Positions 26,013 to 34,910 of a stretch of 49,746 nt of DNA are shown here, piece after piece. The DNA comes from Chloroflexota bacterium (GTDB taxonomy: Bacteria > Chloroflexota > Dehalococcoidia > UBA6926). Every line of letters starts with the position of its first letter. Positions within the stretch are counted from its first letter, which is position 1. A program made the translations under genes and the position numbers. The notes under the pieces are model-generated. The model ran no database searches and was not told where the DNA came from. It saw nothing but the letters and a program-made list of their open reading frames with translations. The DNA lies in contig JAPOOK010000071.1 of the NCBI GenBank assembly GCA_026713485.1, positions 1 to 49,746 of the forward strand. Direction: 5' to 3'.

Positions 26013-27911
26013 TTAGAGAATCTGGTCGACCATTACTGCCAGGAAGAGCAGCGACAGGTACAGCAATGAGTACTTGTAGAGTCGCAGGGCGGCGGCTCTG
26101 TCCTTTTCCTTGAGGAGCCGGTAGGCGTAGTAGGTGAACATGCCTCCCAGCGCGATCGCGCCCGCGAGATAGACCGAGCTGAGACTCGCCGTTGATATGT
26201 AGAGCAGCAGGGCAAGGATATTCACCAGGATGGTGTAGAGGAAGATGCTGGTTCGCGTGCTCTCCTCCCCGAGAACGACCGGCATCATTGGCACGCTGGC
26301 CCGCTCATAGTCGTCCTTGATCATCAGCGAAAGGGCCCAGAAGTGCGGCGGCGTCCAGAAGAAGACGATCAGGAACAGATAAACGGCGGGGAGGCCCACG
26401 TCTCCGGTCACGCCTGCCCAACCCACGAGAGGCGGAACTGCGCCCGCAGCGCCACCAATGACGATGTTCTGCACTGTGGTCTGTTTGAGCCACAGTGTGT
26501 AGACAAAGACATAGAACAACGCCCCGCTCAGCGTGATAGACGCGGCGAGCACGTTTGCCCCACCAGTCAGTACTGCAAACGCGAGTACGTTGAGGGCGAT
26601 GCCGTACCCGATAGCCATGCGGGGGCTGACCCGGCCGCTTGCGACAGGGCGATGCCGTGTCCTCATCATCGCAGAGTCGATGTGACCCTCCAGGCCGTGA
26701 TTAATGGCACCTGCGCCGCCGGATGCCAGCGCCCCACCCAGCAAGACGGCAACCACGACCGTCAGTTGAGGCAAGCCCTGTGCGGCAAGAACCATTCCCC
26801 CAAGCGCCGTCAGCAGCAGCAGCACCATGACGCGCGGCTTGGTTAACCAGAAGTAGTCGGAGGCGACAACTTTCAATGTTGATGCCGGGGCCAGGCCCGA
26901 ACCGCCCGCAGGCGAGGGTGGCATCTGCGTTTGCGTGGGTCCGGCATCGTTCTCAGCGCCGGCGGCTTTTGCGCGCGCAGCGAGAATGACCAACAGCACG
27001 GCAGCAGCCCACGTCACCGAGGCAAGCGTTATGTGCGCCACACGCGCGGCATGGTGGAATTCGGTCCAGGGAACAAGCGCGCCGATGACTATCTGTACGG
27101 CGAGCAAGTGCAGTGTCGCCTGTCCAACCCGGCTGATCATTCGGTCATTCTTTTTCTGACGCCATGAGAGGAATGCGACAAAACCGGTGACGAGGGTTCC
27201 GATGACGACCATGTAACGGTGTCCCATATGGATGTTTGCATCGAAGCCGCTGGGCATGATTGCCCCGTCACACAGCGGCCACGCCGAGAATCCACTGCCG
27301 CAAGAGAGCGTCGCTTCTTCGGCCACAACGTATGAGCCGGAGAGAATCATCACCAGTGTCATTACGGCGGCAATGGCGGCCCAGATATAGATCTTGCGGG
27401 CATCACCGAGGGAGATGCCTTGCCCGTCTGCAGGGGCCGTTACGCGGGGCGCGGCGGCCAGCATGGTCCAGATGAGCAGCGCGAGAATGGCTTCTGCAAG
27501 GAAGAGGTGGAGCGTGACGATTGGCGGCGGAAGCTCGGTGATGACTGCCACGCCACCTAGTCCTGCCTGCGTGAGCATGACGACGAGTGTGATCGCGGCA
27601 GGAATAAGGGCGCGTCGAGTTGGCTGCTCATTCGCCCTGGACGCCAGGAATGCTACGACGAACATTGCGGCAACAAGGAGTCCAACGATGGCCGCGGTCA
27701 GCCGGTGGGAGTATTCAATGAGGACGTGGTATTCAAACGGCGGGATGATGCTGCCGTGGCACAACGGCCAGTCCGGACAGGCCAAGCCGGAGCCTGTAAC
27801 GCGCACGAAACTGCCGAGGCTAATCAGGAATACAGTTGCGATTGCGGCCGCCAACGCTAGTCCCAACAGAGTCTTGCGGTAGCGGAGGGCGGCGTCGGAG
27901 GTATTGGACAT
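26013..27911 (-). CDS. ctaAB: Fused heme A synthase and protoheme IX farnesyltransferase (CtaA-CtaB)
   Basis: One polypeptide of 632 residues covers both steps from heme B to heme A. The N-terminal half is CtaA: RVTGSGLACPDWPLCHG and a second SCGSGFSAWPLCDG Cys-containing loop, with His-bearing spans (IEYSHRLTAA, NIHMGHRYMV, WTEFHHAARVAH). After a Pro-rich linker (around residue 325) comes CtaB: DYFWLTKPRVMVLLLLT, then NHGLEGHIDSAMMRTRHRP, the prenyl-diphosphate binding signature. ATG at 27911 overlaps the ctaG stop (TGATG), which implies coupled translation. Many bacteria encode these as separate adjacent genes. Confidence 0.95.
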   Translation of the reverse strand: MSNTSDAALRYRKTLLGLALAAAIATVFLISLGSFVRVTGSGLACPDWPLCHGSIIPPFEYHVLIEYSHRLTAAIVGLLVAAMFVVAFLASRANEQPTRRALIPAAITLVVMLTQAGLGGVAVITELPPPIVTLHLFLAEAILALLIWTMLAAAPRVTAPADGQGISLGDARKIYIWAAIAAVMTLVMILSGSYVVAEEATLSCGSGFSAWPLCDGAIMPSGFDANIHMGHRYMVVIGTLVTGFVAFLSWRQKKNDRMISRVGQATLHLLAVQIVIGALVPWTEFHHAARVAHITLASVTWAAAVLLVILAARAKAAGAENDAGPTQTQMPPSPAGGSGLAPASTLKVVASDYFWLTKPRVMVLLLLTALGGMVLAAQGLPQLTVVVAVLLGGALASGGAGAINHGLEGHIDSAMMRTRHRPVASGRVSPRMAIGYGIALNVLAFAVLTGGANVLAASITLSGALFYVFVYTLWLKQTTVQNIVIGGAAGAVPPLVGWAGVTGDVGLPAVYLFLIVFFWTPPHFWALSLMIKDDYERASVPMMPVVLGEESTRTSIFLYTILVNILALLLYISTASLSSVYLAGAIALGGMFTYYAYRLLKEKDRAAALRLYKYSLLYLSLLFLAVMVDQIL

Positions 27912-28801
27912 CACGTGGTCGTCTGCCCATGCGGGGCACGGTTGGGATGGTTGCTGTAGTAGGCGGCTCGTGAGCGGCGCGTGTCTTCTTCATCGCGGCG
28001 AACTGCCACGATAAACAATCCGGCGATCGCGAGGAAGTACGGCGCGATGCCGCCAACCCACATGATAAGTCCGCCAATCTGCTGATCGGTCATGGCGTCG
28101 ATGCCCCAAAGCGGTTCCTGGCCGATGTACGGCTCATACCAGGGAACAGCCGCAAAGGTAAGCATTGCGGCCAAGGGGAAGGTTAGCGATAACGCCATAA
28201 CGACGATGACGAGCCGGCCCAGGTACGGGAGCTTTCCACGGATGGGCGTTGGGTCGATGATGGCCCACCAGAAGATTGTTGCGGCAGTGATGAAGCTGGC
28301 GTGCTGGCCAATATGCGCGAGGTCATTGGTGACGGCGGCGGCGTAGGCTGCCGGGACGTGCCATGCCCAGATGGCGGCCACGAAGATTGCCAAGCCAACG
28401 AGGGGATGGATGAGGATATGGAAGATAAGGCGAACCTGGGGCGCTCTTGCGAGCTTGATGACGGTCAGGCGGCGGATTCCGTACCCCATGCCGCGTACGA
28501 CAGGCAGAACAGGCGCGCCGAGCAGAATCAGTGGCACGGCAACGTGCGTCAGGAGCATGTGCTGGGCCATATGGAATGCAAAGAGGCGGCCTCCAAGGGT
28601 GTCTATAGGCGAGATTAGCGCGAGGAGCAGCAACAACAGGCCGGCAACAAACGACGCGGCGCGCCAGTTTGTGACCACACGAACCTTGAGCGGCTTCAGT
28701 CCCCGCAGTCCCCGGATGTAAGTGAGTCCGAGCAGGCCGACAAAGAATAGCGTGAGAGGTTCCCACGACCACGCCAACAGGTAATCTCCGGCGTCATTCA
28801 T
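27911..28801 (-). CDS. ctaG: Cytochrome c oxidase assembly factor CtaG (caa3 type)
   Basis: A 296-residue multi-spanning protein of the caa3_CtaG family, implicated in copper insertion into the oxidase. Features are about seven hydrophobic segments and the His/Met-containing motifs FAFHMAQHMLLTHVAVPLIL and LAHIGQHASFITAATIFWW. It differs from the Cox11-type CtaG of proteobacteria. It lies in the oxidase operon before ctaAB, as expected. Confidence 0.92.
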   Translation of the reverse strand: MNDAGDYLLAWSWEPLTLFFVGLLGLTYIRGLRGLKPLKVRVVTNWRAASFVAGLLLLLLALISPIDTLGGRLFAFHMAQHMLLTHVAVPLILLGAPVLPVVRGMGYGIRRLTVIKLARAPQVRLIFHILIHPLVGLAIFVAAIWAWHVPAAYAAAVTNDLAHIGQHASFITAATIFWWAIIDPTPIRGKLPYLGRLVIVVMALSLTFPLAAMLTFAAVPWYEPYIGQEPLWGIDAMTDQQIGGLIMWVGGIAPYFLAIAGLFIVAVRRDEEDTRRSRAAYYSNHPNRAPHGQTTT

Positions 28802-28898
28802 GCCGCAATCCTACGCCATTTGACGGCGCGTTGAGGATGTGGGGACGCGCTGGGCTGACCAAGGCAGTTGGGCCGCCGCAGCGGGCGGGGCGATCCTG

Positions 28899-29177
28899 CT
28901 AGTTGGAATCGCCGCTGTCGTCGTCCGGCGCCCGAGACGCCAGAAACGCGAATCCCAGCAGGAAGATGAGGGCAAGACCAAGCGCGGCCGGTACCGAGTA
29001 GTAAACTTTCTCACCAGCCAGCGTGACATAGTCATGCGGGACGACGGCGTAAAGGAGCAGGCCGATGCCAACGATCAGAGCGATGGTGACGACGAGCGAA
29101 ACGACCGGCAATAGAATCGGCACAAGAAGTCGATCCCGCACGTTGCTGGTCTGTGTCTGTTCGTCGTTGTGCGCCAT
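28899..29177 (-). CDS. Small two-span membrane protein of the oxidase operon
   Basis: A 92-residue protein with a polar N-terminus and two membrane segments (about LLVPILLPVVSLVVTIALIV and VPAALGLALIFLLGFAFL), ending in an acidic tail. The ATG at 29177 follows GAAGAAGGCAAGG; a TTG 30 nt upstream is a weaker alternative. I do not recognise a family. Its location between subunit IV and ctaG suggests an accessory oxidase subunit or assembly factor. Confidence 0.7.
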   Translation of the reverse strand: MAHNDEQTQTSNVRDRLLVPILLPVVSLVVTIALIVGIGLLLYAVVPHDYVTLAGEKVYYSVPAALGLALIFLLGFAFLASRAPDDDSGDSN

Positions 29178-29227
29178 GTCTGCCTTGCCTTCTTCCGGGT
29201 CTTTCAATCAGTCTTTCGTGCCGTCTC

Positions 29228-29539
29228 TCATGGAAGCGTGAAGTTCTCAAAGAGCGCGACCAATGCCAACAGGACGGCTATCGCAAGGAAAAGGCCGCCG
29301 AGGAAGAGCGCCTGATAGAGTTTCGCGTCGAACTTGAGGTGCATGAACCAGCCGACAACAAAGGCGAACTTGACGGCGGACAGGGCGAGCAACGACGAAA
29401 TCAGGAAGACGGTCGGCACTTCAATGATGACGATGGCCACCTCAACGATCGTGATGACCGTGAGGAGAATCGCAACGTTGATATAGGTACGCGGAGTCGG
29501 GTGATCTTCCGTGTGGGCCTGTTGCTCTGCTGTCGCCAT
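29228..29539 (-). CDS. Cytochrome c oxidase subunit IV (prokaryotic COX4 type)
   Basis: A 103-residue protein with three hydrophobic segments: YINVAILLTVITIVEVAIVI, ISSLLALSAVKFAFVVGWFM and LGGLFLAIAVLLALVALFE. The VGWFMHLKFDAKLY loop is characteristic of bacterial COX4/CyoD-like subunits. ATG at 29539 follows GAGGAAAGACAG. It is placed after subunit III, which supports the call. Confidence 0.85.
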   Translation of the reverse strand: MATAEQQAHTEDHPTPRTYINVAILLTVITIVEVAIVIIEVPTVFLISSLLALSAVKFAFVVGWFMHLKFDAKLYQALFLGGLFLAIAVLLALVALFENFTLP

Positions 29540-29576
29540 TCTGTCTTTCCTCGCTTTGCGTTTCTCTTGTTCCGTC

Positions 29577-30176
29577 CTACGACGGGATGAGATACACCAC
29601 CGTAAAGATGACGATCCAAACGATATCCACGAAGTGCCAGTAGAGTCCGACCAGCTCAACCGTCAGATGATGTTTGGGCTTCAGTCGTCCCATATAGGAG
29701 GCGCCGACAAGCGTCAGCAGCATGAACACGCCAATCGCCACGTGAGTGCCGTGGAAGCCTGTCAGCACGAAGAAGCTAGTGCCAAAGACGCTCGTTGTGA
29801 GAGTCAGCCCTTGATCAACGAACAGGTTGAATTCGTAGAACTGGCCACCGAGGAAGACGGCGCCCTGCAGGGCCGTAGCGAGCAGCCACAGGCGGGCCTG
29901 CCGAGAGTTGCCGCGCTGGAGGGCTGCCAGAGCCAGCACCATCGTCAACGAGCTCATCAGGAGCACGAAGGCGCTGACGGAGGTGTACGGGATGTCGAAA
30001 AGTTCCGGTCCCGGTCCGACGGGCACGTTGCTCCGGTAGACCATGTAGGTGGAAATCAGGGCGCCGAAGAAGAGGCAGTCGGACGCCAGAAAGACCCACA
30101 TGAGGATCTTCCGATGGTCAAGGCCCGTTGTGGTGTAGTGAGCCTCAGCCTGTCCCATTGTCGCGTCGTGTGCCAC
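29577..30176 (-). CDS. ctaE: Cytochrome c oxidase subunit III
   Basis: A 199-residue, five-span subunit III. Recognisable segments are KILMWVFLASDCLFFGALIS, TVFGTSFFVLTGFHGTHVAI and LYWHFVDIVWIVIF, with the conserved GFHGxHV and WHFVDxVW motifs. The GTG start at 30176 is preceded by AAAGGA. Five rather than seven helices are normal for the caa3-type form. Confidence 0.95.
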   Translation of the reverse strand: MAHDATMGQAEAHYTTTGLDHRKILMWVFLASDCLFFGALISTYMVYRSNVPVGPGPELFDIPYTSVSAFVLLMSSLTMVLALAALQRGNSRQARLWLLATALQGAVFLGGQFYEFNLFVDQGLTLTTSVFGTSFFVLTGFHGTHVAIGVFMLLTLVGASYMGRLKPKHHLTVELVGLYWHFVDIVWIVIFTVVYLIPS

Positions 30177-30225
30177 GTGCGATTCCTTTACCGTTTCCTG
30201 CGCAGTCTCGTCGGTTGTTTTCGTG

Positions 30226-32085
30226 TCAGTCCGTCGGCTCGAAGATCCAGCCGTAGGAGCCCCAGAGGAGGAGGATTATGCCGATTACGCCGGCTGCGTA
30301 ACCAAGCGGCGCAGCCATCTGGTAGAGCAACAGCGTTATCCCAAGGGCGAAGATGCCGAGCGCACAGATCAGTGGGAAGTAGGACGGGCTCGGCATGTGG
30401 ATGTCGTGGTGCTCTTCGTCGGCCTCATGGGCGCCACCGGCGGGAACGGGAGGCGGAGCGGCGTGCTCCTCGTCCGGGTACTTCTGTTCCCACAGGGCAT
30501 CACGACCATGGACGACGGGAATCTCGGCGAAGTTATAGTGCGGCGGTGGAGACGACATCGCCCATTCTAGAGTGCGTGCGTCCCATGGATCGTCACCGGC
30601 GACCTCGCCACTGCGAGCGCTGCGGAGGGCGTTGTACACGAACAGCCCGACACCGGCAATCATGAACAACACGCTAAGCGATGCGACCAGGTTCCAGAGG
30701 TCCCATCCCATTCCTGATGGGAACGTAAAGTTCCGGCGCGGCATTCCGACGAGGCCGACGTAGTGCATGGGCCCAAAGGTCATGTTCATACCGATGAATA
30801 CGAGCCAGAAGCTCCACTTACCCAAGTACTCACTCATCATGCGGCCGGACATCTTGGGGAACCAGTAGAAGATGCCGCCAAGGATGGCCATGATCGAGCC
30901 GCCAAAGAGTACGTAATGGATGTGGGCAACGATGTAGTAGGTATCCGTTTGTTGCAAATCTGACGGGGCAGCCGCGTGTGTCATGCCGCTGAGGCCGCCG
31001 ATGGTGAACAGCGCAATGAACCCGATCGCAAAGTACATCGGCGTCTTGAGCTGTATGTTGCCTCCCCATAACGTTGCTAACCAGTTGAATACTTTCACAC
31101 CGGTAGGGATGGCGATGGCCATTGTCGTGGTGGCAAAGACAGCGTCCGGCACAGGCCCAAGACCGGCTGCGAACATGTGGTGCGCCCACACGGACCAGCC
31201 GAGGAATGCGATGGTCAAGCCGGAGAAGACGACGACGGGGAAGCCAAACAGTGGCTTGCGGGAGAAGGTGGGCAGGATCTCAGAGACGATTCCCATCGCC
31301 GGCAGGATCAGGATGTAGACCTCAGGATGGCCGAACACCCAGAACAGGTGCTGCCACAGCAGCACGTCGCCGCCGCGCTCGAATACGAAGAAGTTGGTGC
31401 CGAAGAAGCGGTCGAAGCCCAACTCGACGAGGCCGATGGTGATGACCGGCATTGCCAAGGCCAGCAGGAAGGACGTGATGAACGCCATCCACGTGAAGAT
31501 GGGCATGCGCATAAGCGACATGCCAGGGGCCCGCAGATTGATGATGGTCACGACGAAGTTGAACGCGCCGAGCAGCGATGACGTTCCCAACACGAGCAGG
31601 CCGAGGACATAGAAGTCCATGCCGCTGGTGGGGGAGAAGGTCGTGTTGGTCAGGTTGGCGTAGGCAAACCAGCCGGCTGCCGGGGCGGTCATGGTGAACC
31701 AGCCAAGGTTCAGGATAATCGCGCCAAACAGGAACACCCAGTAGCTGAGGGCATTAAGGCGAGGGAATGCGACGTCACGCGCTCCGATCTGGAGTGGGAC
31801 GATCCAGTTAAAGAACGCGACGCTGAGCGGCATGATGGCCAGGAAGATCATGGTCAGCGCGTGCATCGTGAACAGCTGACTGAAGATGTTGGCGCTGATG
31901 AGAGTAGAGTCCGGCACCGCCAATTGCAGGCGCATGAGGCTTGCCTCGATGCCGCCGACGAGGAAGAAGAAGAACGCCGTAACAAGGTAGAGCGTGCCGA
32001 TCCTCTTGTGATCGATCGTCGTGAGCCAGCTCCAGATACCGGTTGTCCCGGTGGGTCTCTCGAGTAAGCCCCCTAGCATAGCCAT
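30226..32085 (-). CDS. ctaD: Cytochrome c oxidase subunit I
   Basis: Catalytic heme-copper subunit, 619 residues. The active-site loop VFGHPEVYILILP contains the cross-linked His/Tyr pair and the D-channel Glu of A-type oxidases; the heme pair region YYIVAHIHYVLFGG and VKVFNWLATLWGG are also present. The N-terminus begins with WSWLTTIDHKRIGTLYLV. A C-terminal extension adds two further hydrophobic segments after a charged linker (HEADEEHHDIHMPSPSY). It lies directly after subunit II. Confidence 0.97.
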   Translation of the reverse strand: MAMLGGLLERPTGTTGIWSWLTTIDHKRIGTLYLVTAFFFFLVGGIEASLMRLQLAVPDSTLISANIFSQLFTMHALTMIFLAIMPLSVAFFNWIVPLQIGARDVAFPRLNALSYWVFLFGAIILNLGWFTMTAPAAGWFAYANLTNTTFSPTSGMDFYVLGLLVLGTSSLLGAFNFVVTIINLRAPGMSLMRMPIFTWMAFITSFLLALAMPVITIGLVELGFDRFFGTNFFVFERGGDVLLWQHLFWVFGHPEVYILILPAMGIVSEILPTFSRKPLFGFPVVVFSGLTIAFLGWSVWAHHMFAAGLGPVPDAVFATTTMAIAIPTGVKVFNWLATLWGGNIQLKTPMYFAIGFIALFTIGGLSGMTHAAAPSDLQQTDTYYIVAHIHYVLFGGSIMAILGGIFYWFPKMSGRMMSEYLGKWSFWLVFIGMNMTFGPMHYVGLVGMPRRNFTFPSGMGWDLWNLVASLSVLFMIAGVGLFVYNALRSARSGEVAGDDPWDARTLEWAMSSPPPHYNFAEIPVVHGRDALWEQKYPDEEHAAPPPVPAGGAHEADEEHHDIHMPSPSYFPLICALGIFALGITLLLYQMAAPLGYAAGVIGIILLLWGSYGWIFEPTD

Positions 32086-32114
32086 CGTTATCTACTCCTT
32101 CAGCCTGCCGCCCG

Positions 32115-33242
32115 TTACTTCAGGCTCTCCAGGAAGAATACGAGATCATCGAGCTGTTGGTCAGTGAGATCAAGGTCCGGCATCTCCGTGCCGGGCTTCA
32201 CATCCGGCGCATTATTGAGCCAGCGCTTAAGGTTCTCAGCCGCCGGATCACGCTGCATGAAGTCCGGGTCGGTCGGGACATCCTCGAAGAATGCGCCCAT
32301 GTTCATATCCGCCGGGCCCTTGTGCAACGTGTTGGCTGCGATGGTGACGCGCGATCCGAAGTGCGAGAGATTGGGACCGGTCACACCGATGGCCAACTCA
32401 TACTCGTCCTCGGTCGCACCTTCAATGGTGTGACAGCCGCGGCAGGCATTCTCCTGGAAGACGACCCAGCCCGCATCCATTGCCGCCGTCCTGTCCACCG
32501 CCGGTTGGCGCTCATTCTCAGCCCACGCTTCGTAGTCGGCGGACTCGCGAGCGAAAGCGACGGTACGCATCAAAGCGTGTGAATCTCCACAAAACTCCTT
32601 GCACTGCCCTGCATAGACGCCGGTTTCCGTCGCGTTCAGCCACATGCGGTTGACGCGGCCAGGCACGACATCACGGCTGCCCGCGAGGCGCGGAACAGAG
32701 AAGCTGTGAATTACGTCATTCGACGACAATTTGAGGTTGATGACGGTATCCACGGGGATGTGCAACTCATTAGCAGTGATGAAATCAAGGTCGCCGTTCT
32801 CATCGAGATAGCGGTACTCCCACCACCATTGGTGGCCGACCACTTCAATGGTGAGGGAAGGGTCGTCGGCGTACTGCGACGGCGCGTCATAGGTGGCGCC
32901 GATGCCGGCAACCGTTGGGATGGTGATGGCGATGACTATCAGAGAGGGCGCAATGGTCCAGCCAATTTCAAGAGGGGTGTTGCCGTGGGTCTGGGGCGGG
33001 ACATCACTTTCGTGGCCGCGCCTGGAGCGGTACTTGAGAACTGCGATGGTCAGGAAGCCCTGAACACCAATAAAGATGACAACGGCAATCCAGAATACAA
33101 AGAGGAAGAGATCCTGCTGGCTCTGGGCTACGTCACCCGCCGGATTCAGCGTACTCTGCGGCAACGCCAATTGGCAGCCTGAGAGGAGAACGACGGCCAT
33201 GAAAACCGCCAGGACTCCTATTAGTTGGGTACCTTTCCCCAT
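32115..33242 (-). CDS. ctaC: Cytochrome c oxidase subunit II with C-terminal cytochrome c domain (caa3)
   Basis: A 375-residue lipoprotein-like subunit (lipobox LLSGC, Cys23) with two membrane spans (about 44-69 and 95-114). The CuA site is complete: His179, then GQCKEFCGDSHALM with Cys214, Glu216, Cys218, His222 and Met225. The added domain carries a c-type heme motif CRGCH (267-271) and a probable distal ligand Met354 in GTEMP. This makes the enzyme a caa3 oxidase taking electrons directly at subunit II, and a likely client of the neighbouring ccm system. Confidence 0.97.
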   Translation of the reverse strand: MGKGTQLIGVLAVFMAVVLLSGCQLALPQSTLNPAGDVAQSQQDLFLFVFWIAVVIFIGVQGFLTIAVLKYRSRRGHESDVPPQTHGNTPLEIGWTIAPSLIVIAITIPTVAGIGATYDAPSQYADDPSLTIEVVGHQWWWEYRYLDENGDLDFITANELHIPVDTVINLKLSSNDVIHSFSVPRLAGSRDVVPGRVNRMWLNATETGVYAGQCKEFCGDSHALMRTVAFARESADYEAWAENERQPAVDRTAAMDAGWVVFQENACRGCHTIEGATEDEYELAIGVTGPNLSHFGSRVTIAANTLHKGPADMNMGAFFEDVPTDPDFMQRDPAAENLKRWLNNAPDVKPGTEMPDLDLTDQQLDDLVFFLESLK

Positions 33243-33306
33243 TCGGTTGAGCCTATCCAGAGCAATACCTCAACAGTTAGAGTTTGGTCGAATCTACGAC
33301 ATTGCG

Positions 33307-33336
33307 AGTCTATCTGTCAGCGCGAATTTGTGTCAA
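33307..33336 (-). promoter_or_regulatory. Promoter of the cytochrome oxidase operon
   Basis: On the minus strand TTGACA (33336-33331), an 18-nt spacer and TAGACT (33312-33307). Start of transcription would be near 33300, about 58 nt before the subunit II ATG. Confidence 0.6.
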
Positions 33337-33363
33337 GCGTCACAATCGAAAAGAACAGACCCC

Positions 33364-33369
33364 TATAAT
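33364..33369 (+). promoter_or_regulatory. -10 box of moaD-moaE, apparently leaderless
   Basis: A perfect TATAAT lies 6 nt upstream of the ATG at 33376, so the transcript would begin at the start codon. No convincing -35 was found 16-18 nt upstream. Confidence 0.55.
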
Positions 33370-33375
33370 GGCCTC

Positions 33376-34053
33376 ATGGACGTTCGAGTGAGGCTGTTTG
33401 CGGCACTGCGAGAGGCAGTGGGCGCTTCAGAAATCAGCGTTGAAATTCCGGAGGGCGAGCCGGTCTCGCGCCTGCTGGGCGAGGCGCAGCGTCAGCATCC
33501 GGCGCTGGCGAACCGTTGCGACGGCGTTGTTGTCGCCATCAACCAGGAATATGTCGATCAGTCAACGATTATCTCCGCAGGCGATGAAGTCGCGCTGATT
33601 CCGCCGGTGAGCGGCGGAGCCATCTCGGAAGCGGAGGCCGTGCAGGTTGGAGTGACGCCTGAGCCGCTGGACGCCTTAAGAATTGCGGAGTCGCTCAAGG
33701 CTTCATCCGATGGCGCGGTGCTCACGTTTGAGGGCATCGTGCGGGACAACAACCTGGGGCGGCACGTTCTGTTCCTTGAATACGAGGCATACCCGGAGAT
33801 GGCTGAGGGCGTGCTACGGAAGATTGGGCGCGAGACTATCGAAGATTTCGATATTGGCAGCATCGCGCTCTGGCACCGGACAGGGCGGCTTGAGATTGGA
33901 GAGACCTCACTGGTGGTAGCCGTGGCCTCGCCTCATCGCCGCGCGGCTTTTGACGCGTGCCGGGAGGCGGTGGAGAAGGTCAAGGCGCTTGCTCCGGTCT
34001 GGAAACGCGAGGTGTGGGACGGCGGCTCCGAGTGGCTACGGGGCGCGGGATAG
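33376..34053 (+). CDS. Fused MoaD-MoaE molybdopterin synthase
   Basis: Molybdopterin synthase inserts two dithiolene sulfurs into cyclic pyranopterin. Here both subunits are one 225-residue chain: an N-terminal ubiquitin-like MoaD domain (about 1-81, opening VRVRLFAALREAVG and ending PPVSGG) and a C-terminal MoaE domain (about 90-225) with catalytic-type lysines in VKALAPVWKREVW (Lys203, Lys210). Free MoaD normally ends at the Gly-Gly that is thiocarboxylated; here Gly80-Gly81 is internal, so cleavage would be needed, as described for mycobacterial MoaX. ATG at 33376 is chosen because of the TATAAT 6 nt upstream; the frame is open much earlier. No other Moa genes are nearby. Confidence 0.93.
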   Translation: MDVRVRLFAALREAVGASEISVEIPEGEPVSRLLGEAQRQHPALANRCDGVVVAINQEYVDQSTIISAGDEVALIPPVSGGAISEAEAVQVGVTPEPLDALRIAESLKASSDGAVLTFEGIVRDNNLGRHVLFLEYEAYPEMAEGVLRKIGRETIEDFDIGSIALWHRTGRLEIGETSLVVAVASPHRRAAFDACREAVEKVKALAPVWKREVWDGGSEWLRGAG

Positions 34054-34062
34054 AGTCTCCTC

Positions 34063-34473
34063 TTATTTGTCGCTACCCGCCTCATACAGAACCGAAGCGA
34101 CTTCCCGGATACGGGACAGGCTGGCAGACGCGTAATCTGTGGCCTCATACCGCTGAATCTGCTGTTCTTTGACATGCAGCTTTTCGGCCAATTCTCTTTG
34201 GCTTAGGCCACGGGCAATGCGGGCCTTTATCAGGACATCCGGCAACTGCGAAATGAAGTTGAGCTGAACAGGCTCAAAATGGCCAGCTTTCAAGGACTCA
34301 TATTCCTGCAGTTGATCCTCCAGGTCAGCCAGTTGGCTGCGAATGGCATCTTCCTGCGCCTTGGCAATCAGGGGGTGGGCGGCTGGAGGGCTTTGCCTGA
34401 GGTTTTCAAGCGTCCTGGCAAATCCCTCCGCCTGTGTCTTTGTGATTCTGTATTGCCGCTCATTCTTGATCAT
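34063..34473 (-). CDS. XRE-family antitoxin-like DNA-binding protein
   Basis: A 136-residue protein whose N-terminal half is helical and charged (RQYRITKTQAEGFARTLENL) and whose C-terminus carries an XRE helix-turn-helix, ARIARGLSQRELAEKLHVKEQQIQRYE. Its ATG overlaps the stop of the upstream gene by four bases, a toxin-first arrangement. It probably neutralises the DUF6932-like partner and represses the shared promoter at 34910-34948. This role is inferred from arrangement. Confidence 0.82.
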   Translation of the reverse strand: MIKNERQYRITKTQAEGFARTLENLRQSPPAAHPLIAKAQEDAIRSQLADLEDQLQEYESLKAGHFEPVQLNFISQLPDVLIKARIARGLSQRELAEKLHVKEQQIQRYEATDYASASLSRIREVASVLYEAGSDK

Positions 34474-34910
34474 TCCAGGCCTCCCAAATCTATGGCCACA
34501 ATTCCCTTGCGCCTTCCCGTTTCCCTGTCCGTCTGAAAGAAATCCAGGAAAGACCAGCCACCAAGATTAGCGATAGTGGCTGATGGAAACATCTCACCCA
34601 TGTACTTCGCCTTCTGCGTTGCGCGCCCCTCATCAAACGTGAGAAGCACCGGGTCTAGAAGCTCCGGATCAACGCCGGACTCGTCCCAACAGGCATCGAA
34701 ATCATTAGGTTCCTCTTTCACGGTGACGAAACTCCCGTTGAGCCACACAGTCCTGCATCCGGCCGCCTTGAGGTTCTGGAGCGCGGCCCAAAGCCCCACC
34801 AGCAACATCCGGCGGCGCACGTTGCAGCCATAGCGATCCACCAGTTCCTCCCAACTGCTCCAATGAACCCCCTGGGGCAAGAGGCCGTCCTCTTCAAAGG
34901 CAGGTATCAC
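34470..34910 (-). CDS. DUF6932-like protein with nucleotidyltransferase-type motif, candidate toxin
   Basis: A 146-residue protein opening MIPAFEEDGLLPQGVHW. The central LNGSFVTVKEEPNDFDACWD has the polymerase-beta nucleotidyltransferase pattern: Gly-Ser, about ten residues, then Asp-x-Asp. Conserved-looking blocks LLDPVLLTFDEGRATQKAKY and FLDFFQTDRETGRRKGIVAI follow. I recall this as the DUF6932 family, often next to XRE regulators. Minimal nucleotidyltransferases are known toxins in other modules, so toxicity by nucleotide transfer is a reasonable inference, not shown. GTG at 34910 adjoins the palindrome, with a -10 box 9 nt upstream. Confidence 0.75.
   Translation of the reverse strand: MIPAFEEDGLLPQGVHWSSWEELVDRYGCNVRRRMLLVGLWAALQNLKAAGCRTVWLNGSFVTVKEEPNDFDACWDESGVDPELLDPVLLTFDEGRATQKAKYMGEMFPSATIANLGGWSFLDFFQTDRETGRRKGIVAIDLGGLE

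Noticed and set aside
29511-30665. Plus-strand open frame of 384 codons opposite oxidase subunits
   Set aside because: It covers the clear minus-strand subunit III, IV and I genes; translation is low-complexity and unrecognisable.
34760-34833. Possible promoter or gene within the DUF6932-like region on the plus strand
   Set aside because: The plus-strand frame is a shadow, and the consensus promoter at 34910-34948 points the other way.
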